A stretch of DNA of 64,000 nucleotides from AC-32 sp963746155. GTDB taxonomy: Bacteria; Actinomycetota; Thermoleophilia; Gaiellales; Gaiellaceae. Position numbers and translations under genes: made by a program. Of this stretch, positions 36,052-45,971 are shown piece after piece. The stretch covers positions 1 to 64,000 of the forward strand of contig CAVVAB010000009.1 in the NCBI GenBank assembly GCA_963746155.1, in the 5' to 3' direction. The notes under the pieces are model-generated. The model saw nothing but the letters and a program-made list of their open reading frames with translations, was not told the DNA's origin and did not search any database. Numbering within the stretch: position 1 is the first letter of the stretch; each line of letters starts with the position of its first letter.

Positions 36052-36603
36052 CTACTTGCTGACGAGCTGCCTACGGCGCGCTACGAGCCCTCGCGCTCGG
36101 GGCGCTCGTCTGTCGTGCAGGTCACCCATCACGTGACCAGGGCTCGACAGCGCAAGGACGACGCCGTAGTACTTGTCTCCGCCGCCAGTCAGCATCGCCG
36201 GGCAAGCACCTCCGCTGAAACCTCGCTTGACAACCGACTCGAAGACCGCGTGATATTCGATGGCGTCCTCTCGCGACAGGTAGCCGACCTGTTCTCCGCC
36301 CTCCGCGTACACCGCAACCGCGTTCGCGTCGTACAGGTTGTCTGGTTCCGGGACGAGAACGGCGCGGAACCACCTCCGCTCGGGCTCGTCTTGCGCGACC
36401 TCGAGAGCGTAGTCACACAGGTCCTCGAGGTAGGGAGTCGAATCGGTGGTGACGTTCGCCACGGCTCGAAGGCCCTCCTGCCTTGGTCCTTCGCCGACGA
36501 CGGCGAGAAGGCCGCCAGCGTGCAAGGTGCACACCGACAAGAACCGCGCTTGCGGTGCTTTGGCGCGGGACTCACGGCCTAGAAGTCGGCTCAAAAAACC
36601 CAC
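36052..36603 (-). CDS. HIRAN-domain protein
   Basis: The 183-residue protein has AGGLLAVVGEGPRQEGLRAV followed by the HIRAN-type core FRAVLVPEPDNLYDANAVAV with VGYLSREDAIEYH. HIRAN modules bind 3' DNA ends in HLTF/Rad5-like enzymes and occur alone in bacteria. The N-terminus is basic (FLSRLLGRESRAKAPQARF). I chose the GTG at 36603. It is opposite in direction to its neighbours and lies against a coding remnant, which suggests insertion. Confidence 0.65.
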   Translation of the reverse strand: MGFLSRLLGRESRAKAPQARFLSVCTLHAGGLLAVVGEGPRQEGLRAVANVTTDSTPYLEDLCDYALEVAQDEPERRWFRAVLVPEPDNLYDANAVAVYAEGGEQVGYLSREDAIEYHAVFESVVKRGFSGGACPAMLTGGGDKYYGVVLALSSPGHVMGDLHDRRAPRARGLVARRRQLVSK

Positions 36604-36622
36604 GGGAACCAGGAAACCTAGG

Positions 36623-36850
36623 CGATACAACGACTTCCGCCTCACGCCGGCCGTCGACGACGAGCGGGCCGACGATGCGATCCAGCTGCTCCGCGACCGG
36701 CGCAAGCCGAACGGGCGCTGGCCGCTGCAGAAGCGCATTCCCGGAACGCTGTTGGTCGAGATGGAGAAGCCGGGTGGCGACAGCCGTTGGAACACGCTGC
36801 GGGCACTTCGGATTCTGCGTCGCCGCGAGGGCCGGCTCGACAAGCCTTGA
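36623..36850 (+). pseudogene. 3' remnant of a prenyltransferase/squalene-cyclase-like gene
   Basis: The + frame ending at the TGA 36848-36850 reads DERADDAIQLLRDRRKPNGR, WPLQKRIPGTLLVEMEK and RWNTLRALRILR. These are the last about 75 residues of terpenoid-cyclase-fold proteins common in actinobacteria. No matching upstream part is visible; the HIRAN gene occupies that space on the other strand. It is read as the tail of a disrupted gene. Confidence 0.6.
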
Positions 36851-36920
36851 CGGCCGCCGGGCGCGGCGATATATCCGCCCGGACTTCGATCCTCGGAGGC
36901 CCTACGTACTCGACAGCCGG

Positions 36921-37808
36921 ATGAACACGCCGCAGAGCGGGATCTTCGCGCTCGGGACTGCGTCGCACGCGTACCTCGAGCTCGACGTCCGCGAGCAGGG
37001 AGCGGCCGCAGAGCTCGTCCGCGCGGTCGCGTCGCTGCGTGAGCCGCAGACGACGATGGGCGGCGTCAACCTCGTCTCCGGGTTCAGGCCGGAGCTCTGG
37101 CGCGACCTCGTCCCCGAGGACGCGGCTCTCGAGGTCGAGAGCTTCAACGCGGATCTCGTGGGGCCGGACGGGTACACGATGCCCGCGACCCAGCACGACG
37201 CGGTGCTCTGGCTCTCGGGGAGCGAGTACGACGTCGTCTTCGACACGGCCCGAGCGGCGATCGGAGAGCTCGAGCCGTTCGCATCGGTCGCCGAGGAGAC
37301 CTCGAGCTGGCCGTACCGGCACGACCGCGACCTGACGGGCTTCATCGACGGCAGCGAGAACCCCGACCTGGTCGACGCGCCCGAGGTCGCCGTGATTCCA
37401 GAGGGCAGTCCGGGCGCGGGCGGGAGTGTCCTGCTTCTCCAGAAATGGAGCCACGACGTCCGCGCCTGGGAGTCGCTGGCCGTCGCCGAGCAGGAGGACG
37501 TGATCGGGCGCACCAAGGACGAGAGCGTCGAGCTCGACCCGAAGCCCGGCGACTCGCACGTCGCGAGGACCGACCAGGACGACTTCGGCAAGATCTTCCG
37601 CCGCAACATGCCCTACGGCACGGTGGCCGACCACGGGACGATGTTCGTCGGCTTCAGCGCGGAGCAGGGAAGGCTCGCGACGATGCTCGAGAGCATGGCG
37701 GGCCTCGCCGGGGGCAGCCGGGACGCACTCACGAGGTACACGCAGCCGCTGACCGGCGCGTACTACTTCGTCCCGTCGGCCCAGAGCCTGCGCACGCGCA
37801 GCGACTAG
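36921..37808 (+). CDS. DyP-type heme peroxidase
   Basis: The 295-residue protein has the DyP motif GFIDGSENP (GxxDG), the proximal heme His in SHVARTDQDD and the distal Arg in FRRNMPYG. It is of the compact YfeX/B-type length. No signal peptide or C-terminal encapsulin-targeting tail is evident, and no encapsulin gene is adjacent, so it is probably cytoplasmic. The ATG at 36921 is the likely start, though its ribosome site is poor. Its stop shares CTAG with an opposite-strand remnant. Confidence 0.88.
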   Translation: MNTPQSGIFALGTASHAYLELDVREQGAAAELVRAVASLREPQTTMGGVNLVSGFRPELWRDLVPEDAALEVESFNADLVGPDGYTMPATQHDAVLWLSGSEYDVVFDTARAAIGELEPFASVAEETSSWPYRHDRDLTGFIDGSENPDLVDAPEVAVIPEGSPGAGGSVLLLQKWSHDVRAWESLAVAEQEDVIGRTKDESVELDPKPGDSHVARTDQDDFGKIFRRNMPYGTVADHGTMFVGFSAEQGRLATMLESMAGLAGGSRDALTRYTQPLTGAYYFVPSAQSLRTRSD

Positions 37809-37873
37809 GCGCAGCGGTTGAACTCCGCGGCCGCCTGTGCGACGATCGTCTCCAGGTAGCGATCGACACAAGG
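37805..37873 (-). pseudogene. C-terminal coding remnant on the minus strand
   Basis: On the minus strand the 72-base gap between two + genes can be read as RYLETIVAQAAAEFNRCA, followed by a stop on the same CTAG used by the DyP gene. Two other convergent gene pairs here also share a CTAG, which supports this being a real gene end. The rest of that gene is missing, replaced by the DUF7450-like gene. The fragment is too short to name. Confidence 0.3.
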
Positions 37874-37881
37874 AGGCCGTT

Positions 37882-39021
37882 GTGGCCCCGCGAGCGACCA
37901 AGTCTGTCTGCGGCTCGCGGTTCGTCAGGCTCACGCTTGCCCTGATCGCTGCCGGAACGCTTCTACTCGGGTACGCATTTGCGGAACGCGGTGGCAGCCA
38001 GGCCGCGACTGCGAGCCCGGGGCTCGCGTTCCGGCTCGACCACTTTCAGTGTTACTCGATCAAGCCGTTCGGGTACTTCAGGCCCCGGCGGGTGGCACTG
38101 GTCGACCAGTTCGGGCGCTCGAAGGCGCTTGTCTCTCAGAAGACGGAGCTGTGTGCGCCCGTCCGCAAGAACCGGACGCCGGTGCGCAATCCGCTCGCCC
38201 ACCTGGCCTGCTATCCGATCGAGCGCCGGACGCCCGCCTTCCAGACCAGGGCGGCGACGATCACCAACCAGTTCGAGAAGGTCGCCGTCCGCATCGTGAA
38301 ACCCGTCAAGTTGTGCGTGCCTTCAGGGAAGAGCGTTGTTCCAGCCCCCGCACCCCAACCGGCGACGGGGCTCGACCACTACCAGTGCTATTCCGTCAAG
38401 CCGCTGCGGCGGCTGAGGCCTCGAAGCGTCGTCCTCGTGGATCAGTTCGGCAGGTCGAAGCCGACCGTGGTGCGGATGGTGAGCCTGTGCGCGCCGGTCC
38501 GCAAGAACAACTCCCCGGTCAGGAACAAGCGCGACCATCTCGCCTGCTACCAGCTGAAGACGACTCAACGGTTCAGTCCGCGCAGGGTGACGATCGTCAA
38601 CCAGTTCGGCACGGCTCTGCTCACGGCCAGGACGCCGCAGACGCTCTGCCTGCCCTCGCTCAAGCGCTTGATCACGAAGCCCGACCTGACCGTCTCGATC
38701 GCGAACCAGCGTGCTCAGGTCCTCTGCCCGGGTGGTCCCGGAACCTGCACGATGACGGTCACGTTCACGATCACGAATCTGAGCCCTGTCGGCATTACGA
38801 CGCCGTTCGACGTCCTTGTACAAGCCGACCCCGGGCAGAAGGCGGCCTTCACGATCTCGAGCTTCCCAGGGGCGGCGACCCGGACCCTGGGTCAGCCGCT
38901 CGGCCCGGACAACAACTGCTACGACCCCGATTGCACGGTCACGGTTACCGTGGACGACGGCAACGCGGTTGCGGAGTCGAACGAGACGAACAACTCCGAC
39001 ACCCGAACCGATCTCGGCTGA
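37882..39021 (+). CDS. Exported protein with two DUF7450-like repeats and a CARDB-type domain
   Basis: The 379-residue protein has a signal segment (FVRLTLALIAAGTLLLGYAF). Two repeats of about 135 residues follow: LDHFQCYSIKPFGYFRPRRV with HLACYPIE and LCVPS, then LDHYQCYSVKPLRRLRPRSV with HLACYQLK and LCLPS. Paired cysteines recur in each. The C-terminal part (PDLTVSIANQRAQ to VAESNETNNSDT) is a CARDB-like adhesion fold. It is likely a surface or secreted binding protein. The start GTG has AAGGAGG upstream. Confidence 0.75.
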   Translation: MAPRATKSVCGSRFVRLTLALIAAGTLLLGYAFAERGGSQAATASPGLAFRLDHFQCYSIKPFGYFRPRRVALVDQFGRSKALVSQKTELCAPVRKNRTPVRNPLAHLACYPIERRTPAFQTRAATITNQFEKVAVRIVKPVKLCVPSGKSVVPAPAPQPATGLDHYQCYSVKPLRRLRPRSVVLVDQFGRSKPTVVRMVSLCAPVRKNNSPVRNKRDHLACYQLKTTQRFSPRRVTIVNQFGTALLTARTPQTLCLPSLKRLITKPDLTVSIANQRAQVLCPGGPGTCTMTVTFTITNLSPVGITTPFDVLVQADPGQKAAFTISSFPGAATRTLGQPLGPDNNCYDPDCTVTVTVDDGNAVAESNETNNSDTRTDLG

Positions 39022-39350
39022 CGCGATCCGCTACCCGCTCCGACGCGAGGTCGTCCGCGTGGCGACGAGGTTCACCGACGGCGAGGCGCTCCACCGCCAG
39101 GCCGAGTGCGCCGAGGCGGCCGAGCGGGTCGCGGCGGTCGCCGTCGGCGGCGTAGCAGGCCTCGATCAGCGCGGCCGCCGCCTCGGTCGGCTCGGCCTCG
39201 TCGGGGTTGTACATCGGGAGGTCGAGCTCGCGGAGGTCGAGCATCCGGGTCTCGGCACCGGCGGCCTCGGCTCCCTCGAGCGCGCGGAGGAGCGCCGCGC
39301 GGCTGCGGGAGACCCGCGCGATCGAGCCGCCCAGGCCGACGATCGTGAGG

Positions 39351-39358
<8 letters not shown>
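38945..39358 (-). pseudogene. NADPH-dependent FMN reductase with internal deletion
   Basis: The first 70 residues (LTIVGLGGSIARVSRSRAAL, MLDLRELDLPMYNPDEAEP) are a normal FMN-reductase N-terminus. The frame then jumps directly to DRRDPLGRLGALGLAVERLA, which fits the C-terminal helix of the family, so about 80-90 residues including the active-site region are absent. The tail runs into the end of the convergent gene. The start overlaps the ftsH stop by eight bases. Confidence 0.55.
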
Positions 39359-41306
<1,948 letters not shown>

Positions 41307-41309
41307 GGG

Positions 41310-41539
41310 TTAACGGGTGACGAGCGCGTCGGTCAAGGTGTCGATTCCCGAAGAGTTCGTGGTCAGATGGGGGCCGAGGCCGTAGCCCACGAGCGTAGTC
41401 TCCCGCAGGTCGAGCCCGACCGCCCGCGTCTCGGCGCGCTGGTCGCCACGGCGAAGCGCCTCAGCCCCTTCTCGTCGAGCAGCTCGGAGAGGCGCTCGAC
41501 GGTGTCTGCAACGGAACACGAGGTTGTCTTGGCGACCAC
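41310..41539 (-). CDS. DUF302-domain protein (one frameshift)
   Basis: The N-terminal frame reads VVAKTTSCSVADTVERLSEL and LLDEKGLRRFAVATS. After a one-base shift near 41440 it continues RAETRAVGLDLRETTLVGYG and GLGPHLTTNSSGIDTLTDAL. Together these match the DUF302 fold (about 76 residues), which binds small ligands of unknown type. The GTG at 41539 is the likely start. It lies immediately upstream of ftsH. Confidence 0.55.
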
Positions 41540-41657
41540 ATCGCCGGTCCCGGACGAGAGCCAGGTTCGCCGGAGATCGTAGGCCGGTGACGGTGATCGG
41601 AGTGAGCGGGGGCGATCGCACAACCCTGATCCTTGCGGCGCTGGCTTACGCAGACAT

Positions 41658-42755
41658 CTAGCGTCGCCAGATCCCGACGATCTGGCGAGCGTGGGCCGAT
41701 TGCCCGAGAGGTGGGAGGCCCAGGCCGTCTTCGATCGTGTGCAGGAGCCCGTAGTGGTTGAGTGGTGCACGGGAGACGCTGCCGCGCCGGACGAGCGGGC
41801 CGAGGACGAGCGCCGCGACATGTCCTCCGCCCCCGCGCACGTCTTGCTTGTGGCTCTCATCGAAGACAACGAAGACAACGTCGCGCGGGCCGAGCGCCGG
41901 CAGGACGCGACCGGCGAAGGAGCCGAGCCAGCGGTCGCCCGTCCGGATCGAGCAGTTGTGCATGTCGTGGCAGAGACTCGGCACGACGAGCGAGAAGGTC
42001 GGAAGTCGGCCGCTCCGAAGGTCCGGTGCGAGCCTGGCCAGCGGCACGATCCGCTTCATGTCGGCGTGGCGCCCGAGGACGTATCGCGAATAGAGGAACG
42101 GAATCCGGGCTTTCACGGCTCGCAGGTCGACGTCGCCGAAACCGTTGCGGCGCACGCCTTCGACGTACGTCTTCCACGTTGCGCCCCTCGCGTCGAGCGT
42201 CTGGGCGATCGTCGGCGCGGCCAGGTAGCAGTCGAGACAGTCACTGCGGAGCCCACCCGTCGTCCCGGAGATGAGCGCGAGGTAGTTCGGCAGGCTCGGG
42301 TGCGCGACGGCGTCGTAGTTCGCGAGCAGCGCGTACCGCCGTGTGAGCCTGTTGAAGACCCGGGCAGCCGGATTCCCCACGACTGCGGACGCCTGCTTGT
42401 TCTCGAGGACGACGACCATCACGTGTGCGAACCGCGGCGGTGCGGTGGCCCGCGAGACAATCGGCTCGCGTCCTGCGCCGGCGACGCCGGTGGCGAACGC
42501 AAGCGAGACTCCGGCGGCGAGGGCAGCGGCGCCGGCGAGGAGGGTGCGCCATCTCGCACGCCTCTGGCCTCGGCCGGTAGCTGGATCGGCGGCGAAATGT
42601 CGCTCGAGCAACTCATTCGTCAACCGCGACTGGAGATTGATCAGCCGAAGGCGGTTCTGCTCGAGCTCCTCCCGACCCGCCCCGACGTCGCGTAGCGCCT
42701 GGCGCTCTGCGACCAGCGTGCGGATCGCCTGCTCGAGCTCCTCGACGCTAGCCAT
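41658..42755 (-). CDS. Membrane-anchored phosphoesterase with N-terminal coiled coil
   Basis: The 365-residue protein first has a helical module (SVEELEQAIRTLVAERQALR, EELEQNRLRLINLQSRLTNE), which in other actinobacteria is a stand-alone small protein. A membrane segment (LLAGAAALAAGVSLAFATG) follows. The rest is a PF04185-like phosphoesterase: FAHVMVVVLENKQASAVVG, HPSLPNYLALISGTTGG, PTFSLVVPSLCHDMHNC and VVFVVFDESHKQD. It would act outside the membrane. The start overlaps the preceding small gene by eight bases. Confidence 0.75.
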   Translation of the reverse strand: MASVEELEQAIRTLVAERQALRDVGAGREELEQNRLRLINLQSRLTNELLERHFAADPATGRGQRRARWRTLLAGAAALAAGVSLAFATGVAGAGREPIVSRATAPPRFAHVMVVVLENKQASAVVGNPAARVFNRLTRRYALLANYDAVAHPSLPNYLALISGTTGGLRSDCLDCYLAAPTIAQTLDARGATWKTYVEGVRRNGFGDVDLRAVKARIPFLYSRYVLGRHADMKRIVPLARLAPDLRSGRLPTFSLVVPSLCHDMHNCSIRTGDRWLGSFAGRVLPALGPRDVVFVVFDESHKQDVRGGGGHVAALVLGPLVRRGSVSRAPLNHYGLLHTIEDGLGLPPLGQSAHARQIVGIWRR

Positions 42756-42999
42756 CGTTGGCGGCCGGCGGGCCGGCGGCGGGCCGTGCGTGTGGGACGC
42801 AACGCTCCGCCGCGTAGGCGTAGGGGTGGCGGAATGCATCCAGCGCGTGAGCCGGATCGACGTCGAGCTCGAAGTCGTCACTGTTGCTCGCGTCCCGGAC
42901 TGAGATCGTGAGCCTGTCCGTGCCGCTGAGCCAGAACAGGGTGACCTCGAGGCCGCTTGCCCGCCTCGTGTCCAGTTCTCGCAGAGCAGCCACTCTCAC
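42748..42999 (-). CDS. Small hypothetical protein
   Basis: An 83-residue protein with GLEVTLFWLSGTDRLTISVR and FELDVDPAHALDAFRHPYAY. Its pattern is known from actinobacterial proteins of unknown function. It overlaps the phosphoesterase gene and is probably co-transcribed with it. Confidence 0.6.
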   Translation of the reverse strand: MRVAALRELDTRRASGLEVTLFWLSGTDRLTISVRDASNSDDFELDVDPAHALDAFRHPYAYAAERCVPHARPAAGPPAANDG

Positions 43000-43005
43000 C
43001 GCCGC

Positions 43006-43389
43006 CTAGAACGATCCCGAGACGAGGGCGGCGCGACTGGTGCGGACCGTGACCTTCGTGCCGGAGCTGACCCGTGGGACGCGCTGCCCGAGCTCGGTGT
43101 TGCGGCTGAGCTCGGCCTTCCCGAGACCGCTCACGCGGGCGGCGCCGATCTGCATGCCGTTGACGTAGAAGAACACACGCTTGCCTCGTAGCGAGCGAAC
43201 GTGCTCGACCTCGACCTGGAGCTCCCGCTGGCCCGTCTGCGCCTGATACTGGGCGGTGCCCTTGGCGTGAGGGTACGCCTTCACCGGGCGGAGCGCGATT
43301 TGCCTGTCGGCCTTTGCGAGGACGACCGGCACCGCAACCGCCAGCGCGGCGAACGCGACGAGGAAGAGAGCTGAGACTGAACGCTTCAT
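43006..43389 (-). CDS. Small exported protein
   Basis: The 127-residue protein has a signal peptide (SVSALFLVAFAALAVAVPVVLA) and then a likely beta-sandwich (AQYQAQTGQRELQVEVEHV, RVFFYVNGMQIGAARV). GGAGGTCGAAG precedes the ATG. No family or enzyme motif is recognised. The 159 bases upstream, before the Rieske gene end, show no gene. Confidence 0.65.
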   Translation of the reverse strand: MKRSVSALFLVAFAALAVAVPVVLAKADRQIALRPVKAYPHAKGTAQYQAQTGQRELQVEVEHVRSLRGKRVFFYVNGMQIGAARVSGLGKAELSRNTELGQRVPRVSSGTKVTVRTSRAALVSGSF

Positions 43390-43548
43390 CTTCGACCTCC
43401 GTGTGGTTGTGGATTGCGCATCCCACGCTGACGGAGGCGGCCCCATCGCTCGGCCAACGCCCGGCCAAGCTTTGTTCGGCTTCGGTAAAGGTTTGGCAAC
43501 TGCACCGAGGACCGTCGGCGCACGGCCCATCGCGTCTTGCGCGGGTGC

Positions 43549-44634
43549 TCAGACGAGGCTGTCGTGCACGCGGCGCTGGAAGGCGGCGACCAGCTGCTCG
43601 CTCTCTGGCATCAGGTGTCCCTGCGTGACTGCGCGCGAGTCGAGGCCGCGCTGCACTGCCTGGACGAGCGCGACGTCCTCGCTCGCGACCTGGTTGTCGA
43701 ACTCGAGAGACTCCTCGATCCGATTCTTGGGAACGTCCGCGCCGAAGAAGTAGTCCGTCGCCTCGACGGTCGAGCGCGGGCCGAGCGGGACCCAGCGCTC
43801 GATCGAGATGTTCTGCACGCCGGGTGAGATGTTGAGCGTCGTGTTCGGCCACACGAAGTGGTACTGCGACTGGAGCATGTCGCCCTCGCGCGCCGGCTCG
43901 CGGAGCGGGCCGACCTGGCTCGAGACGAGGCCCTCGACCGAGAGCCCGTAGGAGTCCGGGTCGACGTCGATCACCTTGCTGAACCCGGGGTGCGCGGTCG
44001 GGCAGTGGTAGCACTCCAGGTAGTTCTCCAGCGCGACCTTCCAGTTCACGGCCTGCTCCCACGGGACGTGCGAGTGGAAGCGAAGGCCGTCGAGGTCCAG
44101 CCCGCTGCGCGCGACGATCCCGGGCATCGTGCCGAGCGCGTCGAGGAGCGGCTGCGCGTCGACGTCGGGGTTGACGAAGACGAACGGGCCCCACGTGTCG
44201 ACCGCGACCGGGAGCAGCGAGAGCTCGGAGGCGTCGAAGCCCGGCTCGCGCTCGGAGCGGGGGGCGCGGCGCAGCGTGCCGTCCAGCTCGTAGGTCCAGG
44301 CGTGGTACGGGCACTGCAGCGTCTTGCGACAGCCTGCGCCTTCGGCGACGACGTGGCCGCGGTGGCGGCAGACGTTGACGAAGCCGCGCAGCTCGCCGTC
44401 GGCGGCGCGCGTGACGACGATCGGGATGCTCCCGGCGATCGAGGCGAAGTAGCTCCCGTTCTCGGCGACGTGCTCGGCCGGGCCTGCGTACTGCCAGGTC
44501 GAGGTGAAGATTCGCTCGAGCTCGCGGTCGAGCACCGCGGGCTCCGAGTACCACGCAGCTGGGAGCGTCCAGCCCTCGTCGATGGGCCGTGGGATCGGCG
44601 GCAGGCCGTTCGTTGTGATGTCCGTCGCGCTCAT
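43549..44634 (-). CDS. Rieske non-heme iron oxygenase, alpha subunit (quaternary-amine type)
   Basis: The 361-residue protein has the Rieske cluster CRHRGHVVAEGAGCRK with CPYHAWTY, and the iron site in NWKVALENYLECYHCPTAH. The bridging residue in front of the iron ligands is Glu (LECYHC). Most Rieske oxygenases have Asp there, and Glu is reported for enzymes acting on choline, betaine and carnitine. So it may hydroxylate or demethylate an N-methylated amine. No reductase gene is adjacent. It is divergent from the amine oxidase gene with a 23-base gap. Confidence 0.85.
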   Translation of the reverse strand: MSATDITTNGLPPIPRPIDEGWTLPAAWYSEPAVLDRELERIFTSTWQYAGPAEHVAENGSYFASIAGSIPIVVTRAADGELRGFVNVCRHRGHVVAEGAGCRKTLQCPYHAWTYELDGTLRRAPRSEREPGFDASELSLLPVAVDTWGPFVFVNPDVDAQPLLDALGTMPGIVARSGLDLDGLRFHSHVPWEQAVNWKVALENYLECYHCPTAHPGFSKVIDVDPDSYGLSVEGLVSSQVGPLREPAREGDMLQSQYHFVWPNTTLNISPGVQNISIERWVPLGPRSTVEATDYFFGADVPKNRIEESLEFDNQVASEDVALVQAVQRGLDSRAVTQGHLMPESEQLVAAFQRRVHDSLV

Positions 44635-44657
44635 CGACCGTCAAGATATCGGGCCGC

Positions 44658-45971
44658 ATGGCAGGGAGCGACGTCCTCGTCCTCGGCGCCGGGCTGGCCG
44701 GGCTCTCCGCGGCGCGCGACCTAGCGAGGGGCGGCGCCAACGTCACCGTGCTCGAAGCGCAGGCTCGCGTCGGCGGGCGCGTCGAGCAGGTCGACTTCGA
44801 CGGAGGCCGGCCCGTGCAGCTCGGCGGCGAGGTCGTCGGCACGCTGCACACCGCGTACCTCGAGCTCGTGGAGGAGCTCGGGCTGACGCTCCAGCCGAGC
44901 TATACCGCGGTTCCCGGGGCGACCACCTGGGACCTCTACGAGGGGATCTCGCGCGGCGACGCGTTTCCCTTCGCGACCGCCGCGGAGAGCGCCGACTACA
45001 AGCGCGTCGAGCGGGAGTGGGCCGAGCTCGCCGCGACCGTCGATCCCGACGATCCCTGGTCGCATCCGGAAGCGTCGCGGCTCGACGGCGTCTCCGTCGG
45101 GCAGTGGCTGCGCTCGGCCGGTGCGCTGCCGTCGACGATCAGGGCGCTCGAGGTCGAGGCGCTCGCGCTCGCGGGCGGCTCCATCGAGCGCATCTCGCTG
45201 CTCTCGGACCTGCGCAAGCAGGCCGTCGCCGGCGACGGGTCGTTCTACTCCTACGAGCTGTGGGAGTCGCTGCAGGTGACCGAGGGGAGCGCCGAGGTTG
45301 CGAACCGGATGGCCGAGGAGCTCGGCGACCGCGTCCGTCTCGAGGCGGAGGTCACTCGCGTGAGCGTGGGCCCGCGCTGCAGCGTGACGCTCGCAACCGG
45401 CGAGGAGCTGAGCGCCGAGGCGGTCGTCTGGGCGCTGCCGGTGACCGTCGCGCACGTGGTCGAGATCGAGGGCGTCGACCCCGACCGCGTCGAGTCGCTG
45501 CGCCGTCAGCGGCACGCGCTCGCCGCCAAGGTGGTCGCCGCCTACACGAGATCGGTCTGGGAGGACTGCGGTGCGAACGGCCTCCTCGAGGGCGAGCACA
45601 TCCTCGCTTCGACCTGGCCGCAGCGCGACGGCGTCCTCTCGGCGCTCGTGCCGCCCGAGCGGATCGGCCAGCTGCTCGCGGTGTCCGAGGCCGACCGCGA
45701 CGACCTCGTCCGCGACGAGCTCGAGCGGATGTACGGCCCGGTCGCGCGCGAGACCGCGGCGATCTACCACCGGCTCTGGGCGACCGACCCCTTCACGCGC
45801 GGCTACGTGACGCAGTGGTGGCCGGGAGACGTCCTGCGGGTGGGGCCGCTGCACGGCACGCACGCGCCGCCCTTCTACGTCTGCGGCTCCGACCAGTGGG
45901 TCGCCGGCTACATGGAGGGCGCGGTGAGATCCGGCCGCTCGGCGGCGTCCTCGGCGCTCGGCGGCGCCTGA
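44658..45971 (+). CDS. FAD-dependent amine oxidase
   Basis: The 437-residue flavoprotein has the dinucleotide motif VLVLGAGLAGLSAARDLA, then VLEAQARVGGRVEQ and, at the C-terminus, YVCGSDQWVAGYMEGAVRSG for FAD. It belongs to the flavin monoamine/polyamine oxidase group. Substrate is not evident. Its last 64 bases overlap the transporter ATPase gene on the other strand. Confidence 0.85.
   Translation: MAGSDVLVLGAGLAGLSAARDLARGGANVTVLEAQARVGGRVEQVDFDGGRPVQLGGEVVGTLHTAYLELVEELGLTLQPSYTAVPGATTWDLYEGISRGDAFPFATAAESADYKRVEREWAELAATVDPDDPWSHPEASRLDGVSVGQWLRSAGALPSTIRALEVEALALAGGSIERISLLSDLRKQAVAGDGSFYSYELWESLQVTEGSAEVANRMAEELGDRVRLEAEVTRVSVGPRCSVTLATGEELSAEAVVWALPVTVAHVVEIEGVDPDRVESLRRQRHALAAKVVAAYTRSVWEDCGANGLLEGEHILASTWPQRDGVLSALVPPERIGQLLAVSEADRDDLVRDELERMYGPVARETAAIYHRLWATDPFTRGYVTQWWPGDVLRVGPLHGTHAPPFYVCGSDQWVAGYMEGAVRSGRSAASSALGGA

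Noticed and set aside
36921..37808. DyP peroxidase as cargo of an encapsulin system
   Set aside because: No encapsulin gene is adjacent and the protein lacks a C-terminal targeting tail.
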